From assembly GCF_002159455.1 (NCBI RefSeq), contig NZ_NFIQ01000005.1, positions 1-64,000 on the forward strand: 64,000 nt of DNA, in the 5' to 3' direction. This DNA comes from Flavonifractor sp. An306 (GTDB lineage: Bacteria > Bacillota > Clostridia > Oscillospirales > Oscillospiraceae). Made by a program: the position numbers and the translations under genes. Numbering within the stretch: position 1 is the first letter of the stretch; every line of letters starts with the position of its first letter. The notes under the pieces are model-generated. The model saw only the letters and a program-made list of their open reading frames with translations. It was not told the DNA's origin and searched no databases. Below, in pieces: positions 1 to 7,366 of the stretch.

Positions 1-95
1 GGACAGGGGGGCGGGCAGCAGCCTGGCGGACAGCGGCAGGCTGCGCCCTCTTGCTTCCGGTTCCACTCCCAATCGGTGGGATGATAGTGATTCAT
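1..95 (-). CDS. Partial Cys/Pro-rich small protein (5' end only)
   Basis: Reading leftwards from an ATG at 95 there is an open frame that runs off the window edge (31 codons). An AAAGGAG ribosome binding site lies at 102-108. The N-terminus is MNHYHPTDWEWN, and it becomes very rich in Cys and Pro near the edge (CRCPPGCCPPPC). It is divergent from the thioredoxin operon. I do not recognise a family. The good ribosome binding site is the main support, and the fragment is too short for more. Confidence 0.4.
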   Translation of the reverse strand, partial: MNHYHPTDWEWNRKQEGAACRCPPGCCPPPC

Positions 96-184
96 GATAT
101 ACTCCTTTATCCGCTTGGCTTGTGGCTATGCCACATGACCAATTTATGCCGTGCATAATAGGATGGTGCGTGGGCAAAAAAGGA

Positions 185-213
185 TTGACAAAGCAAACTG
201 TAACTGTTATAGT
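185..213 (+). promoter_or_regulatory. Promoter of the thioredoxin redox operon
   Basis: A -35 box TTGACA at 185-190 and a -10 box TATAGT at 208-213 are separated by 17 bases, a near-consensus vegetative promoter about 50 bases ahead of the thioredoxin start. Confidence 0.8.
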
Positions 214-219
214 TACAGT
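197..219 (+). promoter_or_regulatory. Palindromic operator over the -10 box
   Basis: ACTGTAACT at 197-205 and AGTTACAGT at 211-219 form a perfect 9-base inverted repeat with a 5-base centre. It covers the -10 box and probable transcription start. A further GTTACAG half-site lies at 239-245. The position suits a repressor site. The Rrf2-type regulator encoded in the same operon is the natural candidate, but that link is inferred. Confidence 0.65.
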
Positions 220-263
220 ACAAATTGAAACCAAAAAAGTTACAGATGGAAAGGATGTTCTAT

Positions 264-578
264 ATGACTCCCATTACGATTACAAAAGAGAATTTTGAAT
301 CTGAGGTCCTTCAGTCCAAGCTGCCTGTGCTGATTGACTTCTGGGCGCCTTGGTGTGGATACTGCCGCCGGATTGCTCCTGTACTGGATCAGCTGGCTGA
401 GCAATATGATGGACAACTGGTGGTTGGAAAGGTGGACATTGACGAGCAGCCTGAGCTGGAGGCCCGGTTTGGGGTAGAAATCATTCCAACTTTGTATCTG
501 TTCCGGGATGGAAAAGCCAGTGAACCCATTGTCAACCCCGGGTCTAAGGCCCAGATCGTGGAGTGGGCCGGACTCTGA
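264..578 (+). CDS. trxA: Thioredoxin
   Basis: Cytoplasmic dithiol-disulfide oxidoreductase of about 104 residues, normal for thioredoxin. The active site is WAPWCGYC, so the redox motif is CGYC rather than the classical CGPC. The conserved cis-proline follows in the IIPTLYLF segment. The ATG at 264 is chosen because GGAAAGG at 248-254 is correctly spaced and homologues begin near the TITKENF segment; an upstream in-frame start at 225 would add an unlikely tail. The next gene is the thioredoxin reductase 16 bases downstream, so electrons probably flow NADPH to TrxB to this protein and on to the CcdA-TlpA fusion. Confidence 0.92.
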   Translation: MTPITITKENFESEVLQSKLPVLIDFWAPWCGYCRRIAPVLDQLAEQYDGQLVVGKVDIDEQPELEARFGVEIIPTLYLFRDGKASEPIVNPGSKAQIVEWAGL

Positions 579-594
579 TGGAGGAGGGATTCCT

Positions 595-1512
595 GTGAAA
601 ATCTATGATGTGCTGATTGTCGGCGGTGGGCCGGGTGGTTACGCGGCGGCACTGTATGCGGCCAGAAGCGGACTGTCTACGGTGGTTCTGGAGAAGCTGT
701 CTGCCGGAGGCCAGATGGCTACGACCAGCCAGATTGACAATTATCCCGGATTTCCGGATGGAGTAGACGGGTTTGAATTGGGGCAGCAAATGGAGCGGCA
801 GGCCCACAAATATGGCGCGGAAACCATTTATGGCGAGGTAACCGGCGTAGAACTGCAGACGGATCCCAAACTTGTACACAGCAGCGAGGGGGATTTTGCC
901 GGCAGGACGGTGATCCTGGCTACCGGGGCCTATCCCAGGGAACTGGGCCTTTCTGGAGAGCAGGAACTGAGAGGCAAGGGGGTGGCCTACTGCGCCACCT
1001 GCGACGGCATGATGTTCCGGGGCAAGACAGTTGTGGTAAACGGCGGAGGCAATACAGCGGTGGAAGACGCGCTTTACCTCTCCAAGCTATGTGCCAAAGT
1101 CTATCTCGTTCACCGGCGGGACCAGCTCCGGGCCTCCGCTGTATATCGCAAGGCTCTTGACGAGCAGGGCGTGGAAATTATATGGAACAGCCGGGTGACT
1201 GGTCTGAAAAAAGAGACCAGACTGACCGGTGTGGAGCTGGAGAATGTGCAGACCGGGGAAAAGCGGGAGCTGGCCTGCGACGGCATCTTTGTGGCCATCG
1301 GGCGGGTGCCGGATACCGGAGTATTTGCCGGTCAGGTGAAACTGGATCCTGCTGGATACCTGGAGGCAGACGAAACCTGCCGCACCAGCGTCCCTGGTGT
1401 GTTTGCAGTGGGGGACGCCCGGACCAAGGCGGTGCGCCAGGTGGTTACGGCGGCGGCAGACGGTGCCAACGCCGCGCATTTTGCGGAGGAATATCTGCTG
1501 AACAAGATGTAA
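595..1512 (+). CDS. trxB: Thioredoxin-disulfide reductase
   Basis: FAD enzyme that reduces thioredoxin with NADPH. It has 305 residues, the usual length of the low-molecular-weight type. The N-terminal FAD motif GGGPGGYAAALYAARSG, the redox-active CATCD, the NADPH-binding GGGNTAVEDAL and a C-terminal FAD-contacting GDAR segment are all visible. I place the start at the GTG at 595, preceded by GGAGGAGGGA at 579-588; the reading frame is open further upstream but overlaps the thioredoxin gene. Second gene of the redox operon. Confidence 0.93.
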   Translation: MKIYDVLIVGGGPGGYAAALYAARSGLSTVVLEKLSAGGQMATTSQIDNYPGFPDGVDGFELGQQMERQAHKYGAETIYGEVTGVELQTDPKLVHSSEGDFAGRTVILATGAYPRELGLSGEQELRGKGVAYCATCDGMMFRGKTVVVNGGGNTAVEDALYLSKLCAKVYLVHRRDQLRASAVYRKALDEQGVEIIWNSRVTGLKKETRLTGVELENVQTGEKRELACDGIFVAIGRVPDTGVFAGQVKLDPAGYLEADETCRTSVPGVFAVGDARTKAVRQVVTAAADGANAAHFAEEYLLNKM

Positions 1513-1528
1513 AGGGGAAACACCTAAC

Positions 1529-1972
1529 ATGAACGGAGTGTTTTGTGTGGCGGTGCACGCCCTGATCTATTTGGACAAACGGAATTGTATGCTTTCCAGC
1601 GAAGAGCTGGCAGCCAACATTTGCACCAATCCCGCCAGAGTGCGGCGTGTGATGTCCAAGCTGAAAAAAGCGGGATTGGTAACAACCAAAACTGGAAATG
1701 AAGGTGGCTATCATCTGCTGCGCAAGGCTGGAGAAATCACGCTGAAGGAGATTGCGGATGCGTTGGAGGTCCGGTTTGTGGAGCTGGCCTGGCACAGCGG
1801 GGGAACGGACCTGCCCTGCATGGTGGCCTCCGGCATGGCGGAGGTCATGGACGGGCTATTTGATGACTTGGACCAGCGCTGCCGGGACAGGATGGCTCAG
1901 CTTCGGCTGTCAGACCTGGAAACCCAGCTGGAGCACGCCGCCGCCCGAAAGGAGATGACCCATGGGCTTTGA
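1529..1972 (+). CDS. Rrf2-family transcriptional regulator
   Basis: 147 residues. The N-terminal winged helix-turn-helix (MNGVFCVAVHALIYLDK, then SSEELAANICTNPARVRRVMSKLKKAG and a GGYHL wing) is typical of Rrf2 proteins, a family that often senses iron-sulfur clusters, thiol stress or nitric oxide. Cysteines are present near positions 6, 20, 32, 97 and 118; whether they hold a cluster or act as thiol switches cannot be told. It sits 16 bases after trxB and overlaps the next gene by 11 bases. Autoregulation through the palindrome at 197-219 is likely but inferred. Confidence 0.85.
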   Translation: MNGVFCVAVHALIYLDKRNCMLSSEELAANICTNPARVRRVMSKLKKAGLVTTKTGNEGGYHLLRKAGEITLKEIADALEVRFVELAWHSGGTDLPCMVASGMAEVMDGLFDDLDQRCRDRMAQLRLSDLETQLEHAAARKEMTHGL

Positions 1973-3227
1973 TCTTGAAACCAGCGTACCGGCCATTACC
2001 GTCTTTATACAGGGCGTGCTGAGCTTTTTCTCTCCTTGTGTGCTGCCACTGGTACCTCTCTATGTCAGTTATCTGGCGGGCGGAACCGGCGTGGTGGATG
2101 AAAACGGGAACATCCGCTATCCAAAGGGAAAAGTGCTGCTCAATACGGTGTTTTTTGTGCTTGGAATAAGTTTTGCCTTTTTCCTGCTGGGATTTGGGTT
2201 TACCGCTTTAGGTCGGTTCTTTTCCGATTATCAGACCTGGTTTGCCCGGGTCAGCGGAATCATTATGATCCTCTTCGGTATCTATCAGTTTGGATTTTTT
2301 GGCCAATCCGCCGCCCTGGGCCGGGAACGTAGGCTGCCATTCCGCCTGGACCGCTGGGCCATGAATCCTCTGGTGGCTCTGATTCTGGGATTTACCTTCA
2401 GCTTTGCCTGGACCCCCTGTGTGGGTCCCACCCTGAGCAGCGTGCTGCTGATGGCCTCGTCTGCCTCCAGCGCATCCAAGGGCTTTTTGCTCATCGGGGT
2501 CTATACCGCCGGCTTTGTCATTCCCTTTTTGACGGTGGGGTTGTTTACGGGCACGGTGCTGGGATTTTTCAAGCGGCATCAGAAAGTGGTGCGCTATACG
2601 GTCAAAATAGGAGCGGCGCTGCTGATTCTGATGGGTGTAATGACGCTGACGGGATTTATGAACGGAATTACCGGTTATCTGTCCAGTGCAGTTGGCAGCG
2701 TTTCGCCCCAGCAAACTGAGGCAGCGGAGAGCGCGGAGCCGGAGGCCTCGCCGCAGGCCAGCCAGCGTCCTGTGGTGCCTGCCCCTGACTTTACCCTCAC
2801 CGATCAATACGGCAATACCCATACCCTCTCTGATTACAAGGGCAAAACGGTGTTCCTCAATTTCTGGGCCACCTGGTGCGGGCCGTGCAAAAGCGAGATG
2901 CCGGACATTCAGAAGCTTTACGAGGACTATGGGGAAAATGGGGGAGATCTTGTGGTGTTGGGTGTGGCCAGTCCTAGAACAGAGCAGAATCCTTATACCA
3001 ACGAGGGAACCCAGGAGGAAGTGGAACAGTTCCTGGAGGACAACGGTTACACCTTCCCGGTGGTGATGGACCTGACGGGGGAGACCTTGTACTACTATGC
3101 CATCTCCGCCTTTCCTACCACGTTTATGATTGATTCCAACGGTAATGTATACGGGTATGTACCTGGCGCGCTTACCGGAGATATTATGGAATCCATCGTG
3201 CAGCAGACCATGGACAGCGTATCATAA
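1962..3227 (+). CDS. CcdA-type membrane protein fused to TlpA/ResA-like thioredoxin domain
   Basis: 421 residues. The N-terminal ~240 residues form a six-helix CcdA/DsbD-type domain with the paired membrane cysteines FFSPCVLPLVP and AWTPCVGPTL, which pass reducing equivalents across the membrane. After a Glu/Ala/Pro-rich linker (about 250-270) comes a TlpA/ResA-like redoxin domain with WATWCGPCKSEMP, expected outside the membrane. CcdA normally takes electrons from cytoplasmic thioredoxin and hands them to an extracytoplasmic partner; here donor, reductase and acceptor are in one operon with the acceptor fused on. The start overlaps the end of the Rrf2 gene. Target substrates outside the cell are unknown. 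Confidence 0.88.
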   Translation: MGFDLETSVPAITVFIQGVLSFFSPCVLPLVPLYVSYLAGGTGVVDENGNIRYPKGKVLLNTVFFVLGISFAFFLLGFGFTALGRFFSDYQTWFARVSGIIMILFGIYQFGFFGQSAALGRERRLPFRLDRWAMNPLVALILGFTFSFAWTPCVGPTLSSVLLMASSASSASKGFLLIGVYTAGFVIPFLTVGLFTGTVLGFFKRHQKVVRYTVKIGAALLILMGVMTLTGFMNGITGYLSSAVGSVSPQQTEAAESAEPEASPQASQRPVVPAPDFTLTDQYGNTHTLSDYKGKTVFLNFWATWCGPCKSEMPDIQKLYEDYGENGGDLVVLGVASPRTEQNPYTNEGTQEEVEQFLEDNGYTFPVVMDLTGETLYYYAISAFPTTFMIDSNGNVYGYVPGALTGDIMESIVQQTMDSVS

Positions 3228-3234
3228 ACAGCAG

Positions 3235-3273
3235 GAGGGGACTTCGCTGCGGCGAGTCCCCTCTTGTTATTTG
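3235..3273 (+). terminator. Terminator of the redox operon
   Basis: GAGGGGACT at 3235-3243 pairs with AGTCCCCTC at 3255-3263, followed by a T-rich stretch. It lies 7 bases after the stop codon of the CcdA fusion. Confidence 0.8.
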
Positions 3274-3292
3274 TTCCGCGGTCTGGTATGAT
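3264..3292 (+). promoter_or_regulatory. Probable tgt promoter
   Basis: TTGTTA at 3264-3269 and TATGAT at 3287-3292 with a 17-base spacer. A transcript from here would begin near 3299, which favours the TTG start at 3321 over the ATGs at 3288 and 3291. Confidence 0.5.
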
Positions 3293-3320
3293 GGAACCAA
3301 TTTATGATAAAGGGGTTTTC

Positions 3321-4457
3321 TTGACTGTGTTTGAAGTGATCCGGACAGAAGGCAAGGCCCGGCGGGGCGTGTTTACCTGTGCGCACGGTACGGTGCAGAC
3401 GCCGGTGTTTATGAATGTGGGAACTCAGGGCGCCATCAAAGGGGCTGTGTCCGCTCTGGACCTGAAGGAGATTGGGTGTCAGGTGGAGCTGTCCAATACC
3501 TACCACCTCCATCTTCGCCCCGGCGACCAGGTTGTTCGCCAAATGGGAGGACTGCACAAATTTATGAGGTGGGATGGACCTATCCTCACCGATTCCGGCG
3601 GCTTTCAGGTATTTTCCCTGTCTGGACTGCGGAAGATCAAGGAGGAGGGGGTCACCTTTGCCTCCCATATTGACGGTCGGCGCATTTTTATGGGGCCGGA
3701 GGAGTCCATGCAGATCCAGTCCAACCTGGGCAGCGACATTGCTATGGCGTTTGATGAGTGCGTGGAAAATCCAGCTACCTATGAGTATGCCAAGGCTTCC
3801 TGTGAGCGCACATTGCGGTGGCTGGAGCGGTGCAAGGCGGAACATGACCGGCTGAATGCCCTGCCCGATACAATCAACTCAAGCCAGATGCTTTTCGGCA
3901 TCAATCAGGGGGCCACGTTTGAGGAACTGCGGGTCTGGCACATGAAGGAAATCTCCAAAATAGACTGCGAGGGCTATGCCATCGGCGGTCTGGCAGTAGG
4001 GGAGCCCACCCAGGTGATGTACGACATCATTGACGCGGTGGAGCCTCATATGCCCGTGGACAAGCCCAGATATCTGATGGGGGTTGGTACCCCCTCCAAT
4101 ATTATCGAGGCGGTGGCCCGCGGCGTGGACTTCTTCGACTGTGTGATGCCAGCCCGCAATGCCCGCCATGCCAAGCTGTTTACCTGGTCGGGCGCCCTGA
4201 ACATCCGCAACGAAAAGTACAAACTGGATGAGCGGCCCATTGACCCCGACTGTGATTGTTCGGTATGCCGAAATTTCTCCCGGGCCTATCTGCGCCATCT
4301 GTTTGTGGCGGAGGAGATGCTGGCTATGCGTCTGGCGGTGCTCCACAATTTGTATTTTTATAATAAGTTGGCGCAGCGTATCCGGGACGCGCTGGACAGT
4401 GGCGTATTTGCCGCTTTTCGGGAGGAATACAGCGAGAAGCTGGCGGGACGGGTATAA
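3321..4457 (+). CDS. tgt: tRNA-guanine transglycosylase
   Basis: Exchanges guanine for preQ1 at the wobble position of tRNAs with GUN anticodons in queuosine synthesis. The protein contains the PVFMNVGTQGAIKG opening, the LTDSGGFQVFSL active-site segment, the catalytic aspartate region FDCVMPARNARH, and the zinc ligands of the CDCSVC...H segment near the C-terminus. I choose the TTG at 3321 (LTVFEVIRTEGKARRG...), with AAGGGG just upstream, giving 378 residues; an ATG start at 3288 is possible but lacks a good ribosome binding site. yajC follows, a common arrangement. Confidence 0.93.
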   Translation: MTVFEVIRTEGKARRGVFTCAHGTVQTPVFMNVGTQGAIKGAVSALDLKEIGCQVELSNTYHLHLRPGDQVVRQMGGLHKFMRWDGPILTDSGGFQVFSLSGLRKIKEEGVTFASHIDGRRIFMGPEESMQIQSNLGSDIAMAFDECVENPATYEYAKASCERTLRWLERCKAEHDRLNALPDTINSSQMLFGINQGATFEELRVWHMKEISKIDCEGYAIGGLAVGEPTQVMYDIIDAVEPHMPVDKPRYLMGVGTPSNIIEAVARGVDFFDCVMPARNARHAKLFTWSGALNIRNEKYKLDERPIDPDCDCSVCRNFSRAYLRHLFVAEEMLAMRLAVLHNLYFYNKLAQRIRDALDSGVFAAFREEYSEKLAGRV

Positions 4458-4483
4458 GGTTTTGGAAAATTAGCGGAAAATGC

Positions 4484-4512
4484 TTGTCAAATCCTGAGAT
4501 TCGTTTTATAAT
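4484..4512 (+). promoter_or_regulatory. yajC promoter
   Basis: TTGTCA at 4484-4489, 17-base spacer, consensus TATAAT at 4507-4512, in the gap between tgt and yajC. Confidence 0.75.
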
Positions 4513-4560
4513 GTCCCATTGATGACATACCACATCAAGTAACTATCGGAGGGGATCAAT

Positions 4561-4920
4561 TTGCTGACACAGGTTGCAGGCGCGATGCTGACGCAGAGCG
4601 GAGCTGCGGGCGGTGGCGTGAGCATGATTATTATGGTCGTGGCGATGCTCGCGATCTTCTATTTCCTGCTCATTCGTCCCGAAAACAAGAAAAAGAAAGC
4701 AGCGGCCCAGATGCGCTCTGAGCTGGCGGTGGGGGACCAGATCACCACCATCGGCGGCGTCGTAGGCACTATCTGCGCGGTGAAGGAAGATACCATCGTG
4801 ATCGAAACCAGCGCCGACCGGGTCCGTATGGAGTTTACCAAGTGGGCCGTTTCCACTAAGGGCACTCAGACCACTGAGAACGGCGTCGGTGAGACGAAGG
4901 ACAGCAAGGACAAAAAGTAA
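4561..4920 (+). CDS. yajC: Preprotein translocase accessory subunit YajC
   Basis: Small single-span membrane protein associated with the SecDF-YidC part of the Sec translocon. It has 119 residues from a TTG start with GGAGGGG at 4548-4554. A transmembrane helix (about residues 20-38, ending FYFLLIRPENKKKK) is followed by the soluble YajC domain with the conserved LAVGDQITTIGGVVGTI segment. It lies directly after tgt, as in many bacteria, but has its own promoter. The last 20 or so residues are charged and poorly conserved. Confidence 0.92.
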   Translation: MLTQVAGAMLTQSGAAGGGVSMIIMVVAMLAIFYFLLIRPENKKKKAAAQMRSELAVGDQITTIGGVVGTICAVKEDTIVIETSADRVRMEFTKWAVSTKGTQTTENGVGETKDSKDKK

Positions 4921-4928
4921 GACATAAG

Positions 4929-4983
4929 AACGCCCTCCCTGCATAGGTTTCAGTAGGAACCGATGGTAAGGGAGGGTGTTTTT
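4929..4983 (+). terminator. Hairpin that is both a terminator shape and a ribosome-binding-site lock
   Basis: ACGCCCTCCCT near 4928-4939 pairs with AGGGAGGGTGT near 4969-4979 (11 pairs including one G-T), followed by a run of T. The 3' arm contains the GGGAGGG that serves as ribosome binding site for the ATG at 4984. It could end yajC transcripts or hide the start of the next gene. Arm coordinates are good to a base or two. Confidence 0.6.
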
Positions 4984-5409
4984 ATGCGGAAAAAAGAGGA
5001 AGACCAGAGCGCCCGCCTCATCCGCTGCGGATTGGGTGTTCTGCTGGGCGGTATACTTGCGTTGGCGATCTGCTGTCTGTTTTTATTGGGTTGCTCGGTA
5101 GCCATCTCCAGCGGCGCGGTAGGGGAGGGGCTGGGGTATCAGCTCACGATCGTGGGGTGCGTCTTGGGTGGCTTTGGAGGCGGTTTGTTTGCGGTGGGAC
5201 AGTGCGGAGGGGGCTTGTTTACCGGTTTGACGGTGGGCGGGATCCTGTTTCTGTTGCTCCTCACGATCGGTGCACTTTTCTTTGAGACTATGGCACTGGA
5301 AGCGGGTGGGATCGGTCTGCTGTGCGGTGGGCTGTGCGGAGGCGCCGCCGCCGGACTGCTGGGCCATGAAAAAGGAAGGCCATCCCGGAAAAAACGCAGA
5401 AAACGTTGA
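4984..5409 (+). CDS. TIGR04086-type small membrane protein
   Basis: About 141 residues with four predicted transmembrane helices, many glycines (GCVLGGFGGGLFAVGQCGGG; GLLCGGLCGGAAAGLLG) and a basic tail KGRPSRKKRRKR. Proteins of this type are typically found between yajC and the SCIFF peptide gene in Clostridia, exactly the setting seen here. Function unknown. The ATG at 4984 is preferred because GGGAGGG at about 4970-4976 is well spaced; an ATG at 4963 is in frame. Confidence 0.75.
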   Translation: MRKKEEDQSARLIRCGLGVLLGGILALAICCLFLLGCSVAISSGAVGEGLGYQLTIVGCVLGGFGGGLFAVGQCGGGLFTGLTVGGILFLLLLTIGALFFETMALEAGGIGLLCGGLCGGAAAGLLGHEKGRPSRKKRRKR

Positions 5410-5434
5410 AATCCCCTGGTCCATATGCTATAAT
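5406..5434 (+). promoter_or_regulatory. scfA promoter
   Basis: TTGAAA at 5406-5411, 17-base spacer, consensus TATAAT at 5429-5434, overlapping the end of the preceding gene. Confidence 0.75.
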
Positions 5435-5467
5435 ACCTTCAACCTTTGTTAGAGGAGGGAAATCGAA

Positions 5468-5608
5468 ATGAAGCATGTTAAGACGCTCAACGGCGCGACG
5501 TTGAAGAAGAGCGCCGCCCACGGCGGCTGCGGGGAGTGCCAGACCTCCTGCCAGTCCGCCTGTAAGACCTCTTGCACCGTGGCGAATCAGAAGTGCGAGA
5601 ATCAGTAA
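5468..5608 (+). CDS. scfA: Six-cysteine peptide SCIFF (RiPP precursor)
   Basis: A 46-residue peptide, MKHVKTLNGATLKKSAAHGG followed by a core with exactly six cysteines spaced as CGEC..SC..AC..SC......C. This is the SCIFF precursor found almost throughout Clostridia. A radical SAM enzyme links a cysteine sulfur to a neighbouring residue to make a thioether. It starts 13 bases after the GGAGGGA at about 5454. The maturase follows immediately, separated by a hairpin. The final biological role of SCIFF is not established. Confidence 0.95.
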   Translation: MKHVKTLNGATLKKSAAHGGCGECQTSCQSACKTSCTVANQKCENQ

Positions 5609-5619
5609 ACATACAGGGG

Positions 5620-5646
5620 AAAGGGTGGGTGTGCAGCCCACCCTTT
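5620..5646 (+). terminator. Attenuating hairpin between scfA and scfB
   Basis: AAAGGGTGGG at 5620-5629 and CCCACCCTTT at 5637-5646 form a perfect 10-pair stem ending in a short T tract. Placed between peptide and enzyme, it probably lets much more precursor than maturase be made. Confidence 0.75.
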
Positions 5647-5674
5647 TCTATGCCCTGAGGAAGGAATCAAATAT

Positions 5675-7054
5675 ATGGTACATACCTTTCGTTGCCTCGG
5701 CGTGAATATCGCCGTGGATGTAAACAGCGGCGCTGTTCATGTGCTGGACGGGCTGATGTATGACCTGCTCACCGCACTGGCGGAACGGGATGAGAGCGGC
5801 AAGCTTCTGTCCGGTCCCATGCCGGAGGAGCTGTTGGCGCGGCTGCCTCAGCACGACCCCGCCGCGCTGAAGGAGGCCTGGGCTGAGCTGGGTGAGCTGC
5901 GGGAGCAGGGGCTTCTGTTTGAAGAGGATGATTATATAGACCGGGAAAAGGCTGCCTCCATGCAGCAGCAGGCTCTGGTAAAGGCGCTCTGCCTCCACGT
6001 GTCCCATGACTGCAACCTGCGGTGCAAATATTGCTTTGCCTCTACCGGCGACTTCGGCACCGGCAAACGCATGACCATGGATGTGGAGACCGCCAAAAAA
6101 GCCATTGATTTTGTCATTGCCAAATCGGGGAATCGCCGCAATATCGAAGTGGACTTCTTCGGCGGAGAGCCACTGATGGCGATGGATACCGTAAAGGCCA
6201 CCGTGGAGTACGCCCGCTCCATCGAGAAGGAGCACAATAAATGTTTCCGCTTTACCATTACCACCAATGGCGTATTGCTCGATGATGAGAATATCGCGTA
6301 CATCAATCGGGAGATGTCCAATGCGGTGCTCTCTCTGGATGGGAGAAAAGAAGTCAACGACGATCTGCGTCCCACTGTCAACGGCAAGGGTTCTTACGAT
6401 GTGATCGTGCCCAAGTTCAAAAAACTCATTGAGGGCAGAGGCACCAAAGATTATTATTTGCGGGGCACCTTCACCCGCTTCCATAAGGATTTTGCTGAGG
6501 ATGTAAAGGCCCTGGCGGCCATCGGAAAGCATGTTTCTGTGGAACCTGTGGTAGGGAAGGAGGATGATCCCTACGCTCTTCAGGAGGCCGATCTTCCGGA
6601 ACTCAAGGCAGAGTATGAGCGGCTGGCGGAATATTTGAAGGATCACCGGGAGACAAATTTCTTCCACTTTAATGTGGATCTAGCCCAGGGGCCTTGTGTG
6701 ATCAAGCGGCTGCGCGGCTGCGGCGCGGGCTGCGAGTATGTGGCTGTCACGCCGGATGGGGATATTTACCCCTGCCATCAATTTGTGGGCAACGAGGACT
6801 ACAAGCTGGGCAGTGTATATGATGGCACCTTTGCCAAGGAGCTCTCCAGCCAATTTGCCGCCCTGAATATTTACACCAGGGAAGAGTGCTCCCACTGTTG
6901 GGCAAGATTTTACTGCTCTGGCGGATGCTCGGCCTCCAACCTGCTTGTCAACGGCGACATAAAGCATCCTCATAAAGTGGGGTGTGAGCTGGAACGCAAG
7001 CGGCTGGAATGTGCCATTGCGCTGCGCGCCCTGGCTGCTGGTATGGCGGAGTGA
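5675..7054 (+). CDS. scfB: SCIFF radical SAM maturase
   Basis: 459 residues. N-terminal RiPP recognition region (about 1-95), radical SAM motif CNLRCKYC near residue 110, then a SPASM domain with CGAGCEY, DIYPCHQFVG and CSHCWARFYCSGGC holding auxiliary iron-sulfur clusters. It makes thioether bonds in the SCIFF peptide. The GEPLMAM segment after the radical SAM motif is the usual SAM contact. It is encoded 66 bases after scfA and shares its promoter through the hairpin at 5620-5646. Confidence 0.94.
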   Translation: MVHTFRCLGVNIAVDVNSGAVHVLDGLMYDLLTALAERDESGKLLSGPMPEELLARLPQHDPAALKEAWAELGELREQGLLFEEDDYIDREKAASMQQQALVKALCLHVSHDCNLRCKYCFASTGDFGTGKRMTMDVETAKKAIDFVIAKSGNRRNIEVDFFGGEPLMAMDTVKATVEYARSIEKEHNKCFRFTITTNGVLLDDENIAYINREMSNAVLSLDGRKEVNDDLRPTVNGKGSYDVIVPKFKKLIEGRGTKDYYLRGTFTRFHKDFAEDVKALAAIGKHVSVEPVVGKEDDPYALQEADLPELKAEYERLAEYLKDHRETNFFHFNVDLAQGPCVIKRLRGCGAGCEYVAVTPDGDIYPCHQFVGNEDYKLGSVYDGTFAKELSSQFAALNIYTREECSHCWARFYCSGGCSASNLLVNGDIKHPHKVGCELERKRLECAIALRALAAGMAE

Positions 7055-7140
7055 CCTATACAAGATGTAATTATACATTTCGTAATCGTTTGCGCAAATG
7101 GATCGGTATATATAGACCTGTAATCACCTAAAAACACAAA

Positions 7141-7192
7141 ATATAGAAGCAAGGGCGGCACCTCTAACGGGGTGCCGCCCTTGCTTCTATAT
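7141..7192. terminator. 22-base perfect inverted repeat
   Basis: The arms at 7141-7162 and 7171-7192 are exact reverse complements with an 8-base loop. The inner part (AAGGGCGGCACC / GGTGCCGCCCTT) looks like a terminator for scfB. There is no clear T run on the plus strand; the T-rich side is on the minus strand. Confidence 0.6.
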
Positions 7193-7264
7193 AAAGTTTA
7201 CATAAATAAGTATACATAATTCGTTGTCATAATAGACAAAAATAATATTTTTCCTTGAGACTTC

Positions 7265-7293
7265 TTGCACAAATCCAGTTGGTGGGATATAGT
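7265..7293 (+). promoter_or_regulatory. Promoter before the spoIIM-like gene
   Basis: TTGCAC at 7265-7270, 17-base spacer, TATAGT at 7288-7293. Confidence 0.5.
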
Positions 7294-7366
7294 AATATAA
7301 AATTGGGTGCGTTTTCCGGTTCTGGTGCCGTCTGCTCAGGCATAAAATGCCTTGAGGTGATATCGG

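Larger units (their letters stand above)
7055..7366. other. Gap with a long perfect hairpin and a promoter
   Basis: 312 bases without a convincing gene. It holds the 22-base inverted repeat at 7141-7192 and the promoter at 7265-7293. Short open frames here lack ribosome binding sites. Confidence 0.6.
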
